The notes under the pieces: generated by a model
The model's database searches: none
What the model was told of the DNA's origin: nothing
What the model saw: only the letters and a program-made list of their open reading frames with translations
Translations under genes and position numbers: made by a program
Assembly (NCBI GenBank): GCA_030407005.1
Contig: JAUDYN010000002.1
Coordinates: 186,001 to 250,000, forward strand
Direction: 5' to 3'
DNA length: 64,000 bases
DNA from: Desarmillaria ectypa
Taxonomy: Eukaryota; Basidiomycota; Agaricomycetes; Agaricales; Physalacriaceae
Shown: piece after piece, positions 23,311-34,432 of the stretch
Layout of the letters: each line of letters begins with the position of its first letter
How positions within the stretch are numbered: the stretch's first letter is position 1

Positions 23311-24784
23311 TGATCCAACATTCCGAATGTTCCAGATTTTGTACTTGCCTCCTTCAAGCATCATTATGTATTCATAACTTATTGCCATTTAGTCGTGGCG
23401 AAGAACGGCGGGGGAAACAGTAATGGTGCAGCGCCAAGATGGGGGGTGGGGGGGCTTAGATGTTGTCTTTTTATTCTGAGCGCGAATCTTCAGGACATGA
23501 TCGAGATCGTTAAAAGACATTATGTCGCTTGGACATATAAATGCTGCTACTTACCGGATCCAGCCCATAAACGAACGCGATGCTCCATAACCCACGACAG
23601 GACCCCCAATAATAGCCCAACAATCTAGTTCAGAAAAAGTCCAAATCTCTGTGACCATTTCCGAAAAATTGTTCGTGAAAAAGACCACAAATGACTGAAA
23701 TCTGACCTAGTTTCGCGTAACATTTTCCTCCATGTCGAAAAGCGTAGAATATTGATTTTCTGCTATTTACGTGTCTAATACGGCCGTCTATCATCTTCGG
23801 CCATCTTCTTTACCATTGAAATGGCAGCGGTTTGACACTGGTGTAGGAAAGATAACTATGGGCTTCAAGAAACTGCATGCCTTTCAGGTGAGCGACAGAC
23901 AAATACACATAAAATCGGTCGCAAAAATGTGATATACAATGAGGATTGAACACTCAAAAGGATTGCCATGGATATTAACCACTACACTAGTAGCTCACAA
24001 GTTGGCTTAGTAGGGACATCTCCATGTCCGATATATTTCAACTGAGTTTTAGGGCTTCCGACCTGTTGTGAAAAACGGGGGATGAGAAGATCAGTTCGTT
24101 CCCAGTTAGTACATGCGCGGTGTCAGGCCAATAGTATTGCGCTTGGCTGAGCTCTGCAAACGCATGCAGATGTATACTACTGTACCTACTTATATACTAA
24201 ATGCTAATGTACTAGAATCTTCTACAAGTTTCCTAATATTTCTCTCTTAATCAGCAAGCTCGGCATGATGCCGGATTGCCATCATCTCGGCTCAACTCTC
24301 AAATTCCAACACGACCCCCCTCCTCATGTCCGCGAATCCGACCTGAGTTCCGGGGTCCTCCCACGACATGGGGCCCAAAAAGGCGCGGTTACCGTAGCTG
24401 TGCAAGGTTCACCTCGCGACGCATTTGTTTGGATGTATTGTTTTGCCAAGGCCACCTCATTGACCTCAGTAGTCAGCACCTCCGATAACTCTGAGGATGA
24501 CAGCTAAATGGCAGCAGCTCTCCGGGGGAGACAAAAATGCTTGGAAGAATCAACGTGGTCGTATAGAACCTTGGGGTCCGCTGCTGTCGCAAGACTTCTG
24601 GGCGAAGGACTAAATAGGGAGCATCTTTTAAACCTCTTTGGCCTTATCCCGGTTTGAGGACAGAAGTGGAAGCAGCGGTTGACATTCAGTCGCCGCTGAC
24701 AATAACGATAGCTATAGGTAGTCGTGTTCACTTTATTCATGATAGATGCACCTGTCATAATTCGGTTTTTTATTAACTTAACTT
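23311..24784. other. Intergenic, no gene seen
   Basis: No recognisable domain, RNA gene or inverted-repeat element was noticed. A short G-run lies near 23440. The plus-strand frames at 24265-24507 and 24276-24488 overlap each other and look like chance. Confidence 0.4.
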
Positions 24785-25449
24785 TTGAGTCCTAGCTGTG
24801 CCATGAGAAGCGCAGCGCACGAATAATCATGAGCATTGCGATTGTTGCAGTGTATCTTTTTGCCACTGTACACTTGGTAGTAGTTCACTGGGCTATCTTT
24901 GAGGAGCATTCATCAGTCATGTGCAAATGGACGAGACGACAGCTGGTTACCTGTTCCATGTCCCATTCAAACCATAACTAGGCTCATGACCAGCTTGCTT
25001 CGCCATAGCTCACTTTGTCATAGTAAGTCAAGATAAATCCACTGGCATACATTTTCAAAGCTGAAGACAAGGTTTTGTGCTACTGGAATGCTTGGGAATG
25101 GAGGTGGACTGTGATGCCTTCATTGTCCAACATTGTTGGGATAGGCAAGCTCGTTTCATACTGGATCGTCTCTGAATCATGTTCTAGTTTGCGCTGGCTT
25201 GAGCCTGTACCGACAAGTGACAACACCACCACCAGGGAGCGCATGGAGCACTGCTCAAATTGACTGACTCTTCCCATACTTTTGTATATCGGTGGCGGTT
25301 ATCCATCGAATGCATCACGCTGATTGTCTTCAAAACATGGAATGTACATCGCGAAATGGATTCATTGACTCATCTCAAGTCTCATCGTTCCTATAAGGTC
25401 ATCCGCACCTTAGCGAATGATTAATGAGGTCGGAGCCGAGGCATTTTGA
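24785..25449 (+). pseudogene. Truncated copy of the 7-TM gene
   Basis: The plus strand matches exons 2-4 of the intact 7-TM gene at 5992-7294. Shared stretches include GGAGCATTCATCAGTCATG, the W-N-x-W-x-W-R-W region near 25080, the GC-type donor ATAGGCAAGC, and CACCACCAGGGAGCGCATGG. Stops and frameshifts are frequent. The region between the K-S-H-R stretch and the tail is deleted, so the copy jumps to N-E-V-G-A-E-A-F and TGA at 25447-25449. It lies 1.03 kb upstream of AgoC in the same orientation, mirroring the intact gene's place upstream of AgoA. Confidence 0.8.
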
Positions 25450-25489
25450 TGCAAAGTCTTCAAAATTAGAACCTTGCGGTTGGAGTCGA

Positions 25490-26479
25490 GTCATCTTCAG
25501 TTCTATTTTTATTCCTTTACTTACTCTCAGATGATTGGTGGATGTCATCTTCACCTTTCAGCGCTTTTGCTCTTACTTGAGTTCGAGGCTCAAATTGTTC
25601 ATCTATCGGACGGGCCCTTGGTACTCTGCTACGAAGCACCTTGTGTCTGTGAAATGTACCAGACACGATACCTCCCCTCGGGGCGATAGGAAGCTTGAGA
25701 ACCGCTGCGTTTGGTCACACACAGGATGCGTGTGAGAAGACACAGCAGACGATAGGCGTGAGGCACTTCTATATGGATAGCTTTGTCTACGCCCTTCCTT
25801 TTCACAGGACCGCAGCACTTGATTAGCACCGCATTATTTCTCCATCCTGACGCTGTCACGCAGCCTCATTTCGTATGATGATAAGCGCTGCTTTCTAATG
25901 TAGGATATAGCTTTGCCTCGTTGTGATATTTTTACGTAGATAACACAGCTCTCTGGCGTGTACTACTCAGTCCGTACTGGTCAGCTGCTTCTTGGCTCTT
26001 CTCGGAACACAGTGTCATCATTGTTCTTGGGGTACCTGCATGCCAATCTTATTGTTCACCCCACGCATGGTTCTGTCAGCATGACTTCAAAAGTTCGCTC
26101 TGAGATCTTTACAACGGTACAGCTTGGGATGAAGAAAGCGGAAGAGCTCGTGTAAGTATTCTCGTCCCATCTCTATTAAAATTACCACACTTGAAAAACC
26201 ACGAGACATACAAATTTTATTTTTGGTAGCTCTTCAGTCATATACCGCATGGCCATATGTATTGATGTTCTTTCGCAACATCTTACCCTTGATCTACTCA
26301 TTCGCAAGCAACGAACAAGCGACAGAGCCGATTCTACCCGGACGGTTGTCCACGTAGTTATCGGCATCTCGGCTGCCTACAGGATATAAAGGGACACGTC
26401 TTTCGATCTGACTCAACAAAGGAACGCCTTCCTAACAACCATCTAACAACCTCTCTATATTCTATATTTTTTTGTCAAA
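25490..26479 (+). promoter_or_regulatory. AgoC upstream region with TATA box
   Basis: Copied block shared with the upstream regions of AgoB and, inverted, AgoA. A TATAAA element at 26385-26390 lies 90 nt before the ATG and is followed by GGGACACG, close to the AgoA version. The 5' UTR ends in a T-run and GTCAAAATGA, a normal fungal start context. Confidence 0.55.
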
Positions 26480-29400
26480 ATGACTCCACCACGAATGGCA
26501 CCCGGTCAACGAGGAGGGTCTCCATATCCTGCTAAGGGAGTTACTCCCCAGCAGCATGGAGGTCCTCCTCGAGGGCGAGGTGGCGGGCGAGGAGGAGGAG
26601 GAGTCGCTGGGCCACAAGGCAGTCCCAGCGTCTCCATCTCCTGTAAGTTCTGCAATGTTTAGAGAGAGAAATCTATCATCGTTGCTCATTTTTTAATTGT
26701 TGGATTCTTTAAGCTGCTGTACAAGCCGTCGGTGTACGTCGTCCTGGATTTGGGATGGCGGGCAGGCAAATTACCGTTAGCGTGAATGCATGCGAAATGG
26801 ATATTCCGGACATTATGGTATATCACTACGATGGTAAGATTCCTCCCTCAATCCGTCGCGATGGCTTACACGTTTCTAGTTGGTTGGTATCTTCAAGATC
26901 TATGATCAAATGCATAGAATGACTTAATTTCTCTAGCCATGGAAAAGCCGTTTCGGGCAGCATTCAACTTGAAGCTGATCGAAGCGCTCCAAAGCCAGTA
27001 CCCCGATGTATTTATCAAGGCAGCTGCTTATGATGGCAAGAAGAATCTGTATACGAGCTATAAGCTGGAATTTGGTGCTAAGATTTCCCGCCAGGTAGGT
27101 TTCTTCATCATAAGTATCATTCAGTTCATCTCAATGCACGCAGTACGACGTGACTTGGACTGAAGGGAGTCGAGTATCGAATTTTAAGATTACCCTCACG
27201 GAAGCGAGAGCGATCAACATGGAGTAATTTTCATTCATCTTCACAGCGCAAGATAAGAACTGATTATCTGCAGAGTGCTTCGCAGGTACACGGCTGGTCA
27301 GCAATCGTCGGATGAAAATGTTTCCACCGCTCTCACAGTACGTGTCGTCGTTCAGTGGACTACCTGGTGTACCCTGAAAACGCTCCAGGCTCTGAATATC
27401 GTGCTACGCATGGAACCGTCTCTCGACCATCCGTTTCGAGTACGGTCGTTCTACAGTGACAAGATCAAGGCACCTCTAGCCAGTATGCCACTGGAAGTTT
27501 GGCAAGGGTATTCCCAGTCTGTGCGACCTGCTTTGAACCGTCTAATTGTCACCATCGATATTTCAACTGGTGTAATGTTCAAGCCGGGTTTGCTAATCGA
27601 GACTTGTCTCGAATTTTTCACCGGGAATCGCGGAGGAGATCCGAATACGTACCTACGAGCGTCCGGGCCGCGGGCGCTACCTCCGGCGCAGCGACGCCGT
27701 CTCCAAAACTTCCTTTTTGGTGTCAAGGTCGAAGCTAAGTCGGCGGCTGGAGGAAAGAAGCTTCGCACTATTCACAAGCTAACGGAAGGAGATGCTGCCT
27801 CTATGCTTTTCACTCCGACCGCTGGTAGTAAGGCCCCGACCGATGTCAGACAGACCGACGTAGCGCAGTACTATGCTCAGCGCAACCAGCGGCTACGGTA
27901 TCCAAACATTATCTGCATGCAGGTATGTTCCATGTTGTCGTAGTTGGGAAACATGTTGATGCTTTGCTAGACTATTCACGGTGAAGTGATACCTCTTGAG
28001 CGATGTAACGTCGTTCCCGGCCAGTTTTCTCGGGCTGAACTCAGTCCGGACGCTGCACGAGCGATGGTAGCGTTCGCGACAAAGAAACCCGAGCAGCAAT
28101 TGAGTGCAATCCAGGCTGGCATTCAGGTCCGACTTTTGTTGTATTACACGCTATTTGCTCATTCTCTTCCTTTTAGGCTCTTGCTTATGGAGAATCCCGA
28201 TACGTCCGGGATTTCGGACTAAACATCAAGACCGATTCTCTGCCCATGGGGGTCCCTGCCCGGGTCCTCAACCCGCCAGAGCTAAGGTACGGACTAGGAT
28301 CTAAGCAAGCGACGGTTGTGAGTACTCTACTTGTTAGGATGTACAGTTTTTGTTAAAGTACTACCTATTAGCGACCGAGGGACGGAGCTTGGAATTTGTG
28401 AGTATTGGTTCCGCAACCGAAATGATATGACCTGACACCTCCCTAGGGTTGACAAGAAATTTTTCAAGCCTATGTCGCTTGGGCATTGGATTGTCGTGAT
28501 TTTCATGCCACAGAACCGCTTCAGTCAAAATGAAGCGAATAGGACTATATCTGGTCTGATTCAAGGATGTGAGGCTGCCGGTGAGCTATCTTCTCCACCT
28601 TCGGAACGTCTTCAGATCCTGACTAGACCTTCCAGGCATGCCAGTGCCAGACAAGCAGCCATTATTTTTCTATAAGAACCCCCAGAGCAACGTGGATCAG
28701 GTTTGTGTATGGTTATTGGACCTTCTACGACGCAACGCTAAAGTATCCTGGCTTTTGATAGTCTATTGTTGAAGCAATGGAGCAAAACCAAGCAGAGCGC
28801 AAAACGGCTCCTACATTCATTGTGTGTATCCTCCCTGACGGGAGCAACGCGGATTTGTATACGGCAGTCAAAAAGTAAGTACAGTCATCACTTCCAAGCC
28901 TAGGAGCATTTTTAACGATTATACCGTTCTTAGCTGCGGTGATATGAAGGTCGGTGGACTGCAACATTCCTTCATCTGTTAATCTTCCTCACCATGATTG
29001 TTTACAGAGAGGTGTCGCTAATCAGTGTCTCCGGGTCAGTAAATGTAGAAATGCGAGGCCACAATACTGGGCGAACGTTGCACTGAAGTAAGTTATATGT
29101 GGTCTCCCATAGTCGAATGAGAAGACTGAGTAAATTTCCTCTAGGATTAACGCCAAGTTGGGCGGTGTAAATGTCATCCCAGATCCAAAGTCGGCGCCTA
29201 TCATTTCCGACCCTAGGCAACCTACAATTGTAATGGGTGAGCCGGTCTCAGGATACCTCATAGCGTAGCTAACGGTACATATAGGCGCGGACGTCATGCA
29301 CCCAGCCCCGGGTAGTCAATCGCCCTCGTACGCAGCGGTGGTAGCAAATATTGACTCTGATGGCGCGCGATACATAGCCAAGACCACACTTCAGCCGGGG

Positions 29401-30629
29401 AGACAGGAGATGATTGGAGATCTGCGCTCGATGGCGAAGGTTTGATCCAACGTTTATGCTAATTACTTATATGTTACTCATCGGATGACAGGATCTTCTT
29501 TTAGCCTATAAGGAGAAGGTCTCAACGATACCGAAGCGACTCATATTCTTCCGGGGTAGGTCGTTCAGTAGTCGCTTTTCTTTTTGATGATGTTGACCCG
29601 CATCTGTAGATGGCGTATCCGAAGGCGAATTCCAGCGTGTTTTAGACTTGGGTAAGTCACCGCCTTGTCACCGTCTTGTATCCACAAACGCTTGCTTACG
29701 TCCTTCGGCAGAACTTCCTTTGCTTCAAGGTAACCCACCTCATTTCTTTTCCCCTGTGGCCTCACTCTGATGACCGTAGCTGCATGCGCTGACGCCAAAC
29801 TCTCTCCACCTCCCAAAATCACGTTCATCGTTGTCGGGAAGCGGCACCATACCAAGTTTGCCTGTTTTTCTGTTTCCTATTTAGCAACTATCGTTGATGC
29901 GCTTCTCTATCAGGTTGACCCCAAAGAATGACAGGGACAAAGATGCGAGAAGCGGCAACCTCCCCCCAGGTACTGTTGTCGATCAAGGAATTACCAACCC
30001 GGTCGAGTTCGACTTCTACTTGCTAAGCCATGGAGGCCTTCTTGGTACGAGCAAGAGCGCGCATTACAATGTGTGTTAGCTTCTTCATTATATTCATCAT
30101 TTGGCTAACTATCTTGTTACATCTAGGTTGTGTATGATGTGAGTCGCTCGCTTGCTCTGACCTAAGCTGATACTAATCGCCTTTTGCGCCAATAGGAATA
30201 CGGGTTTAAGTATGTCTTATGCTTCTTTGACACAACCTACACACCGAGCTCATGCTCTCCACAGTGCAGACACGATCCAAGCTATGTCTAACACACTCTG
30301 TTACACCTACGCGAGATCGACGCGCTCGGTGTCCATTCCTACACCTGTGTATTGTGTGTCCTTTCTGTCTGCTGCAGGCTGCTTTGCTTATGTATTTGGC
30401 AGATGCCCATATTGTTTGTAGCCGGGCGAAGACACATTATGATCCCCAGGGTGCTTTGCTGTTGGTCATGCCTGGAGGGTCGCAAACCTCAGAAGAGATG
30501 CTTGCTCAGCACCGAGAACAATATCAGGAGGTACATGGTATTCAGGCAGAGCGCATGTATTTCATGGTGAGTGGTAATGCTTTGTGATGAATGAATTGCC
30601 AGTGAAACTGATGATGCCTTTTGTAGTAA
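26480..30629 (+). CDS. Argonaute protein, copy C (intact, 26 exons)
   Basis: Complete Argonaute of 911 aa. All 25 intron junctions keep the frame: exons run 26480-26642, 26714-26833, 26937-27094, 27144-27223, 27274-27337, 27389-27922, 27971-28126 and on to 30403-30566, plus a stop-only exon at 30627-30629. Domains in order: Gly/Arg-rich leader (1-50), N domain with V-G-V-R-R-P-G-F-G, linker 1 (H-P-F-R-V-R-S-F-Y), PAZ ([15 protein letters not shown]), linker 2, MID ([13 protein letters not shown]), PIWI. The catalytic tetrad is complete: Asp650 (GADVMHP), Glu689 (RQEMI), Asp721 (FFRDGVSEG), His859 (YYAHIV). The final H-Y-D-P-Q and M-Y-F-M C-terminus fit the family. It should load small RNAs and slice targets in RNA silencing. 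It converges with the F-box gene, with 231 nt between stop codons. Confidence 0.93.
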
Positions 30630-30860
30630 TCTTCTACTACTATCATGATACTTGGTGCCTGGATCATCAGGACTTTCATTGTACTAAATACTTTTCACTG
30701 ATCCCATATGTTGCATGTTCTTTTTGTCATTGTCTTGTATGCTGTCCTTATGTTTTTCTATGAAATGAAATGCTGCTATTTAATATTGTAAACCAAGGTG
30801 GAATTCGAAACTGATCGACTGACTGATTATGGCAACAATGCTCCAGGACTCACTTTCGAT

Positions 30861-32269
30861 TCACAAAAAGGAACATCGCCTAAGCAAAAATGCATGATCT
30901 AATACCCGATCCTCAACCGTAAACCCATAAAAGCAGTCCCCAAGGGATCTCACAGTCTCCTCCATAAAGCATCCTTTCACGAGGCCAATCTCGACCAACT
31001 CCAACGCTGTCCGACACTGGACCATCCCCAACAGCATGTCCTCAGGGACAGGCGGGTTCATCATCATCTCGATGGACCTCAGCTTCCGCACCGCAGACGG
31101 TTTCGACATGAACGCAAGGAGCTTCGGCGTCACACACGATACCGAATGCCCTTTACTCTCTCGCAACACGAACTCTTCCAATTTGGGCGTATCCTCCAGC
31201 AGCGCGACGACCGCAGCATCATCAAACGTCGTGTTATCCACCAACGTCAGCCGAGTCAGCCCCCGAATGAACGGCGAGACAACGGACGGCAGCATCTTGG
31301 TACAGTGCGTGACGTTCAGCTCCACCAAGCTGGGAAGAGAGAGTTTGGTAGTGTCAAGGATCCCCGAGACGAAGCGCGCGTTGTATATGGATCGCAGGGA
31401 AAGGACACGTAGCGGCGAGATGACATTATCCCCCAGCTGCGCGTGGTGGCACATCGGCGCCTTGATGGTTAGGCTTTCCACATTGGAGAGGTACGCGAGG
31501 TGGTCAGATATGAGGGGGCTGTGGCAATTTGAGTAGCTTACGCTGGTGATCTGTTTCCATGGAAGGGCAGCAGGCGAGGAGTAGTTCTCGTGGACGGAGC
31601 CTCGGAAACGGATATGGCGCAATTTGGGCGCTCGTCGGATGAGACGCGATGCTTCGTCTAGGTCTGACATGTCGTTTACGCTCCAGCATGAGCCAATGGT
31701 TAGAGATTCGAGTAAGGGTAGGTCCAGTTTTCCCTGTCGGGTCATTGAGAGAAATCCGGAGAAGGGGATGGTAACGTCGAGCGAGCGCCACCGAGCAGCA
31801 TGCTCCACGCATAGCTCAATGGGCTCCTGGAAACATTCATTCAGGAATGTATCTTTGCTAGGAATATGCATTGCAATGTTCAGCGCTCTGTGATTTGAAT
31901 GTGCAAGGTAGGCACCGATGATTTCAGTGTCGCACCAACGCCCAATAAAGATGGACGACCAAAAATCAGGGGAGGATAACACGATAGTGCGCCATCGAGA
32001 GCAAACGAGCGAGAGACGGATTGGAGTTACGTGGCTCCATATTGCTGGGAAAAGATTGGAGAAAATTGAGAGGAGAAGTTCAGTAGGAAGACGGTCGATG
32101 GGTGGGGGCATTGGGATCATATTTGGCGAAAAGGAGGTACCATCGAGTCGCAATTTCTTTAGAGGTGGCTTTTCTGTCTATCCACAGAGTACAGTCAGAA
32201 GATAATTCACAAATAAGCCAGACGTACACGTACCCACTGGCAGACAGTTTCTGCGTCTACTGCTCCCAT
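30861..32269 (-). CDS. F-box protein with leucine-rich-like repeats
   Basis: Two exons: 32269-32234 (M-G-A-V-D-A-E-T-V) and 32177-30861, giving 450 aa. The F-box follows at about residues 40-75: I-D-R-L-P-T-E-L-L-L-S-I-F, then L-S-L-V-C-S-R-W-R-T-I-V, then D-F-W-S-S-I. The rest contains irregular Leu-rich repeats (P-L-L-E-S-L-T-I, P-L-R-V-L-S-L, S-L-V-E-L-N-V, G-L-T-R-L-T-L). Proteins of this type bind Skp1 through the F-box and present a substrate to an SCF ubiquitin ligase; the target is unknown. The short first exon is supported because its ATG and junction are conserved in the detached copy at 35.5-35.65 kb. A decayed copy lies tail-to-tail with AgoB. Confidence 0.85.
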
Positions 32270-33573
32270 CACGGCTCTACCGCACCCCAGTGAGAATTAT
32301 GGTATCCTGTAGTAGGGCCAGTAAGAGTTTAGTCAGAGATACTAGCAGGGAACTGAGAACTTGCTGTTTTGCACTGGGTGGAGTATGATGGTGGTCGAAG
32401 CGAAGGAGTATTTTGAGACCAGTTACCGGTTACCCACGATACGGACCCCCGGTCCGCCATCCAGTAAACACGTGATGGATTCTAGGATGTCGTCCTCCAA
32501 CGTTAGCTAGAACTCGATATGGGAGTCGGGGAGTCGTACTGCTGCTTGACCCCTATCTGCATTTTTGGAACCTTGTATCCATTACTACTTTTTGTACAAT
32601 GTCAACAGCGATGGGACATGATGCCCGACGCTTGAATCAAACACGGACAATCATTCCTCGGCGTTCATTAACCCCAGCCTCGGTCTTCCATGGCCCGCAT
32701 TACCCCGATCACATCTATCCGTTCGGGTATTAGAAGATTCAAATCCGGGATAAGCCCAGTAAAACCCAAATCTTGGAAATGGAGGAGCGAGATCCGACCA
32801 AAAAGCTATTCCCCTCTTTCATGCGACCCATTGGCATGGGGAAGGACTCCGCCAGGTACACGTGAGGCCGAAGAACGGGAGAGCATGATAATGCGGGGGG
32901 GAAATCGTCAGCCCTGAACGACAAAACATGGAATTAACAAACTTGGGGTTTCTCTGGCTTTTTTAAATATTTTTTGGCTTGAAAGTCGCCAAGCCTTTAC
33001 AATGAAATTGGTATACTCAGACTGATGCGAACGACCGGTCAATGTACCTCACGGGACCGAGGGTTTTGAGTTCCAGCTTCTGGCGTGTATACGTACTTTT
33101 GACATAAATTTTGAGTACCCGCAATACGTATTATCTGCATCCAGTTGAATGCACAAATTAAATTGAATCCCGCTAATTGACACCACCTTCATAAAGAGAA
33201 GCCAAAAAGTCCAACACCATTGACAAGACGCCACCGACCCCGACCCAACAGCATAGTATTGCAAATAGCACACCAACAGACGGGTAAATGATAAAAATGA
33301 CAACAGACTAGGAAATGACAGCATTTGACAATGACAAGCAGAGGTCGGTAGCTATGGTATCGTATGTACGGTACGGCAGTACACAAAAAGTTTTTTTCGG
33401 TACGAGATGACTGTCGGGGGTATGAGTTGTATGTAAGTGTCCAATAAATATACTGAACGTTCGTAAGTAGGCGGAGGTTCATGACAAAGGGAGGGATGGA
33501 GGAAACGTAATGTAAAAAAAGAAAAAAAATCGTACAACCGATAACAGCCGACCCAGACCTTATCACGGAAAAA
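32270..33573. other. Intergenic, promoter of the F-box gene and 3' side of the GPI-protein gene
   Basis: The block up to about 32460 is also present, in diverged form, at about 35.6-35.85 kb. No further gene is recognised; the 32690-32917 and 33049-33324 frames look like chance. Confidence 0.45.
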
Positions 33574-34381
33574 CTAGATAACAACGACCCATCCAAGCAT
33601 GGCAGCCAGGATACCAGCACCACCGATCTGGAGCGTCGAGGCGGCGTTGGAAGTCGAAGAAGCCGAGGAAGATGCAGAGGCACTGGATCCAGAGCCAGAA
33701 GCTGGCCTAGTGGATGTCGCGGACCTCGTGGAAGCAGACCTACACAAAAAAAAAAAATTGACAGTTAGTATAATGGTCTCCCACGAGGTTCCGAATAAAC
33801 AATAGGCTTCAATTTTGAAAAAGACGCCGGAGCGGAAATGAAGGGGGGGAAAAGGAAACTCACTCAGTCACGGTAACTGAGCCAGATACACTCAGAGAGA
33901 CTGAGGCAGTGCCTGTTGCAGCCGTCGAGCCTGTTGCAGCCGCTGAGCCCGTTGCTGTCGAGGCAGGACCTGTCGGGGCAGAACCCGAAACAGCATTGGC
34001 AACCGCAAAGTCACTAGTCTGCGCATAAACTTGGCTGATATTCGCAACGTTCACGAACTGAATCGCAAAGCCGCTCCTACAAACGAAAAATGAGCTTCAC
34101 ACGGACCCATACGGAGCAGCAATCTGCACTTACCCAGGGACGACCTCAGGGAGCTGCACGGTGAGTGACCCCGCACTGGCATTGACGTTGTTCGCGATAG
34201 CGAACTGGCTGTTGAAAGCGACGTTTGCCAGCTCGATGTGGAATGTCGATGGGTCGCTCGCCGTCGTGGACCATGTAATGGTGAGGTTCCCACCGGATGT
34301 GACTGTCGTGGACGGATTGTTAACAGTGAGTGAGAGAGCCGACAAGGGCAGGAGAGCGAGAGCAAAGATGGAGGACAGCAT
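33574..34381 (-). CDS. GPI-anchored Ser/Thr-rich Kre9/Knh1-like protein
   Basis: Three exons (34381-34134, 34076-33864, 33739-33574) encode 208 aa. The N-terminus is a signal peptide (M-L-S-S-I-F-A-L-A-L-L). Residues about 18-110 resemble the N-terminal immunoglobulin-like domain of the yeast cell-wall Kre9/Knh1 family: L-T-V-N-N-P-S, V-T-S-G-G-N-L-T-I-T-W, F-A-I-Q-F-V-N. A Ser/Thr/Ala/Gly-rich stalk follows. The C-terminus is a hydrophobic GPI-attachment signal (G-G-A-G-I-L-A-A-M-L-G-W-V-V-V-I) ending at a TAG (33574-33576). It is probably an outer-leaflet or cell-wall protein; a role in beta-glucan assembly is suggested for some relatives but not shown here. A CAACAG-type microsatellite lies in the 5' leader just before the ATG. 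Confidence 0.85.
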
Positions 34382-34397
34382 CGCGAATGGGGGCACC

Positions 34398-34432
34398 AAC
34401 AACAACAGCAACAGCAACAGCAACAGCAACAA
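34398..34432. repeat. AAC/AGC microsatellite in a 5' leader
   Basis: AAC triplets followed by four AGC/AAC alternations lie 17 nt upstream of the minus-strand ATG of the GPI-protein gene. On that strand it reads as GTT/GCT repeats. In frame it would encode a Leu run, but without an ATG. Confidence 0.8.

Noticed and set aside
27275..27943. 222-aa open frame inside AgoC starting M-L-R-R-Y-T
   Set aside because: It begins inside exon 5, runs through a 51-nt intron that happens to be open, and past the donor at 27923. It is part of AgoC, not a separate gene.
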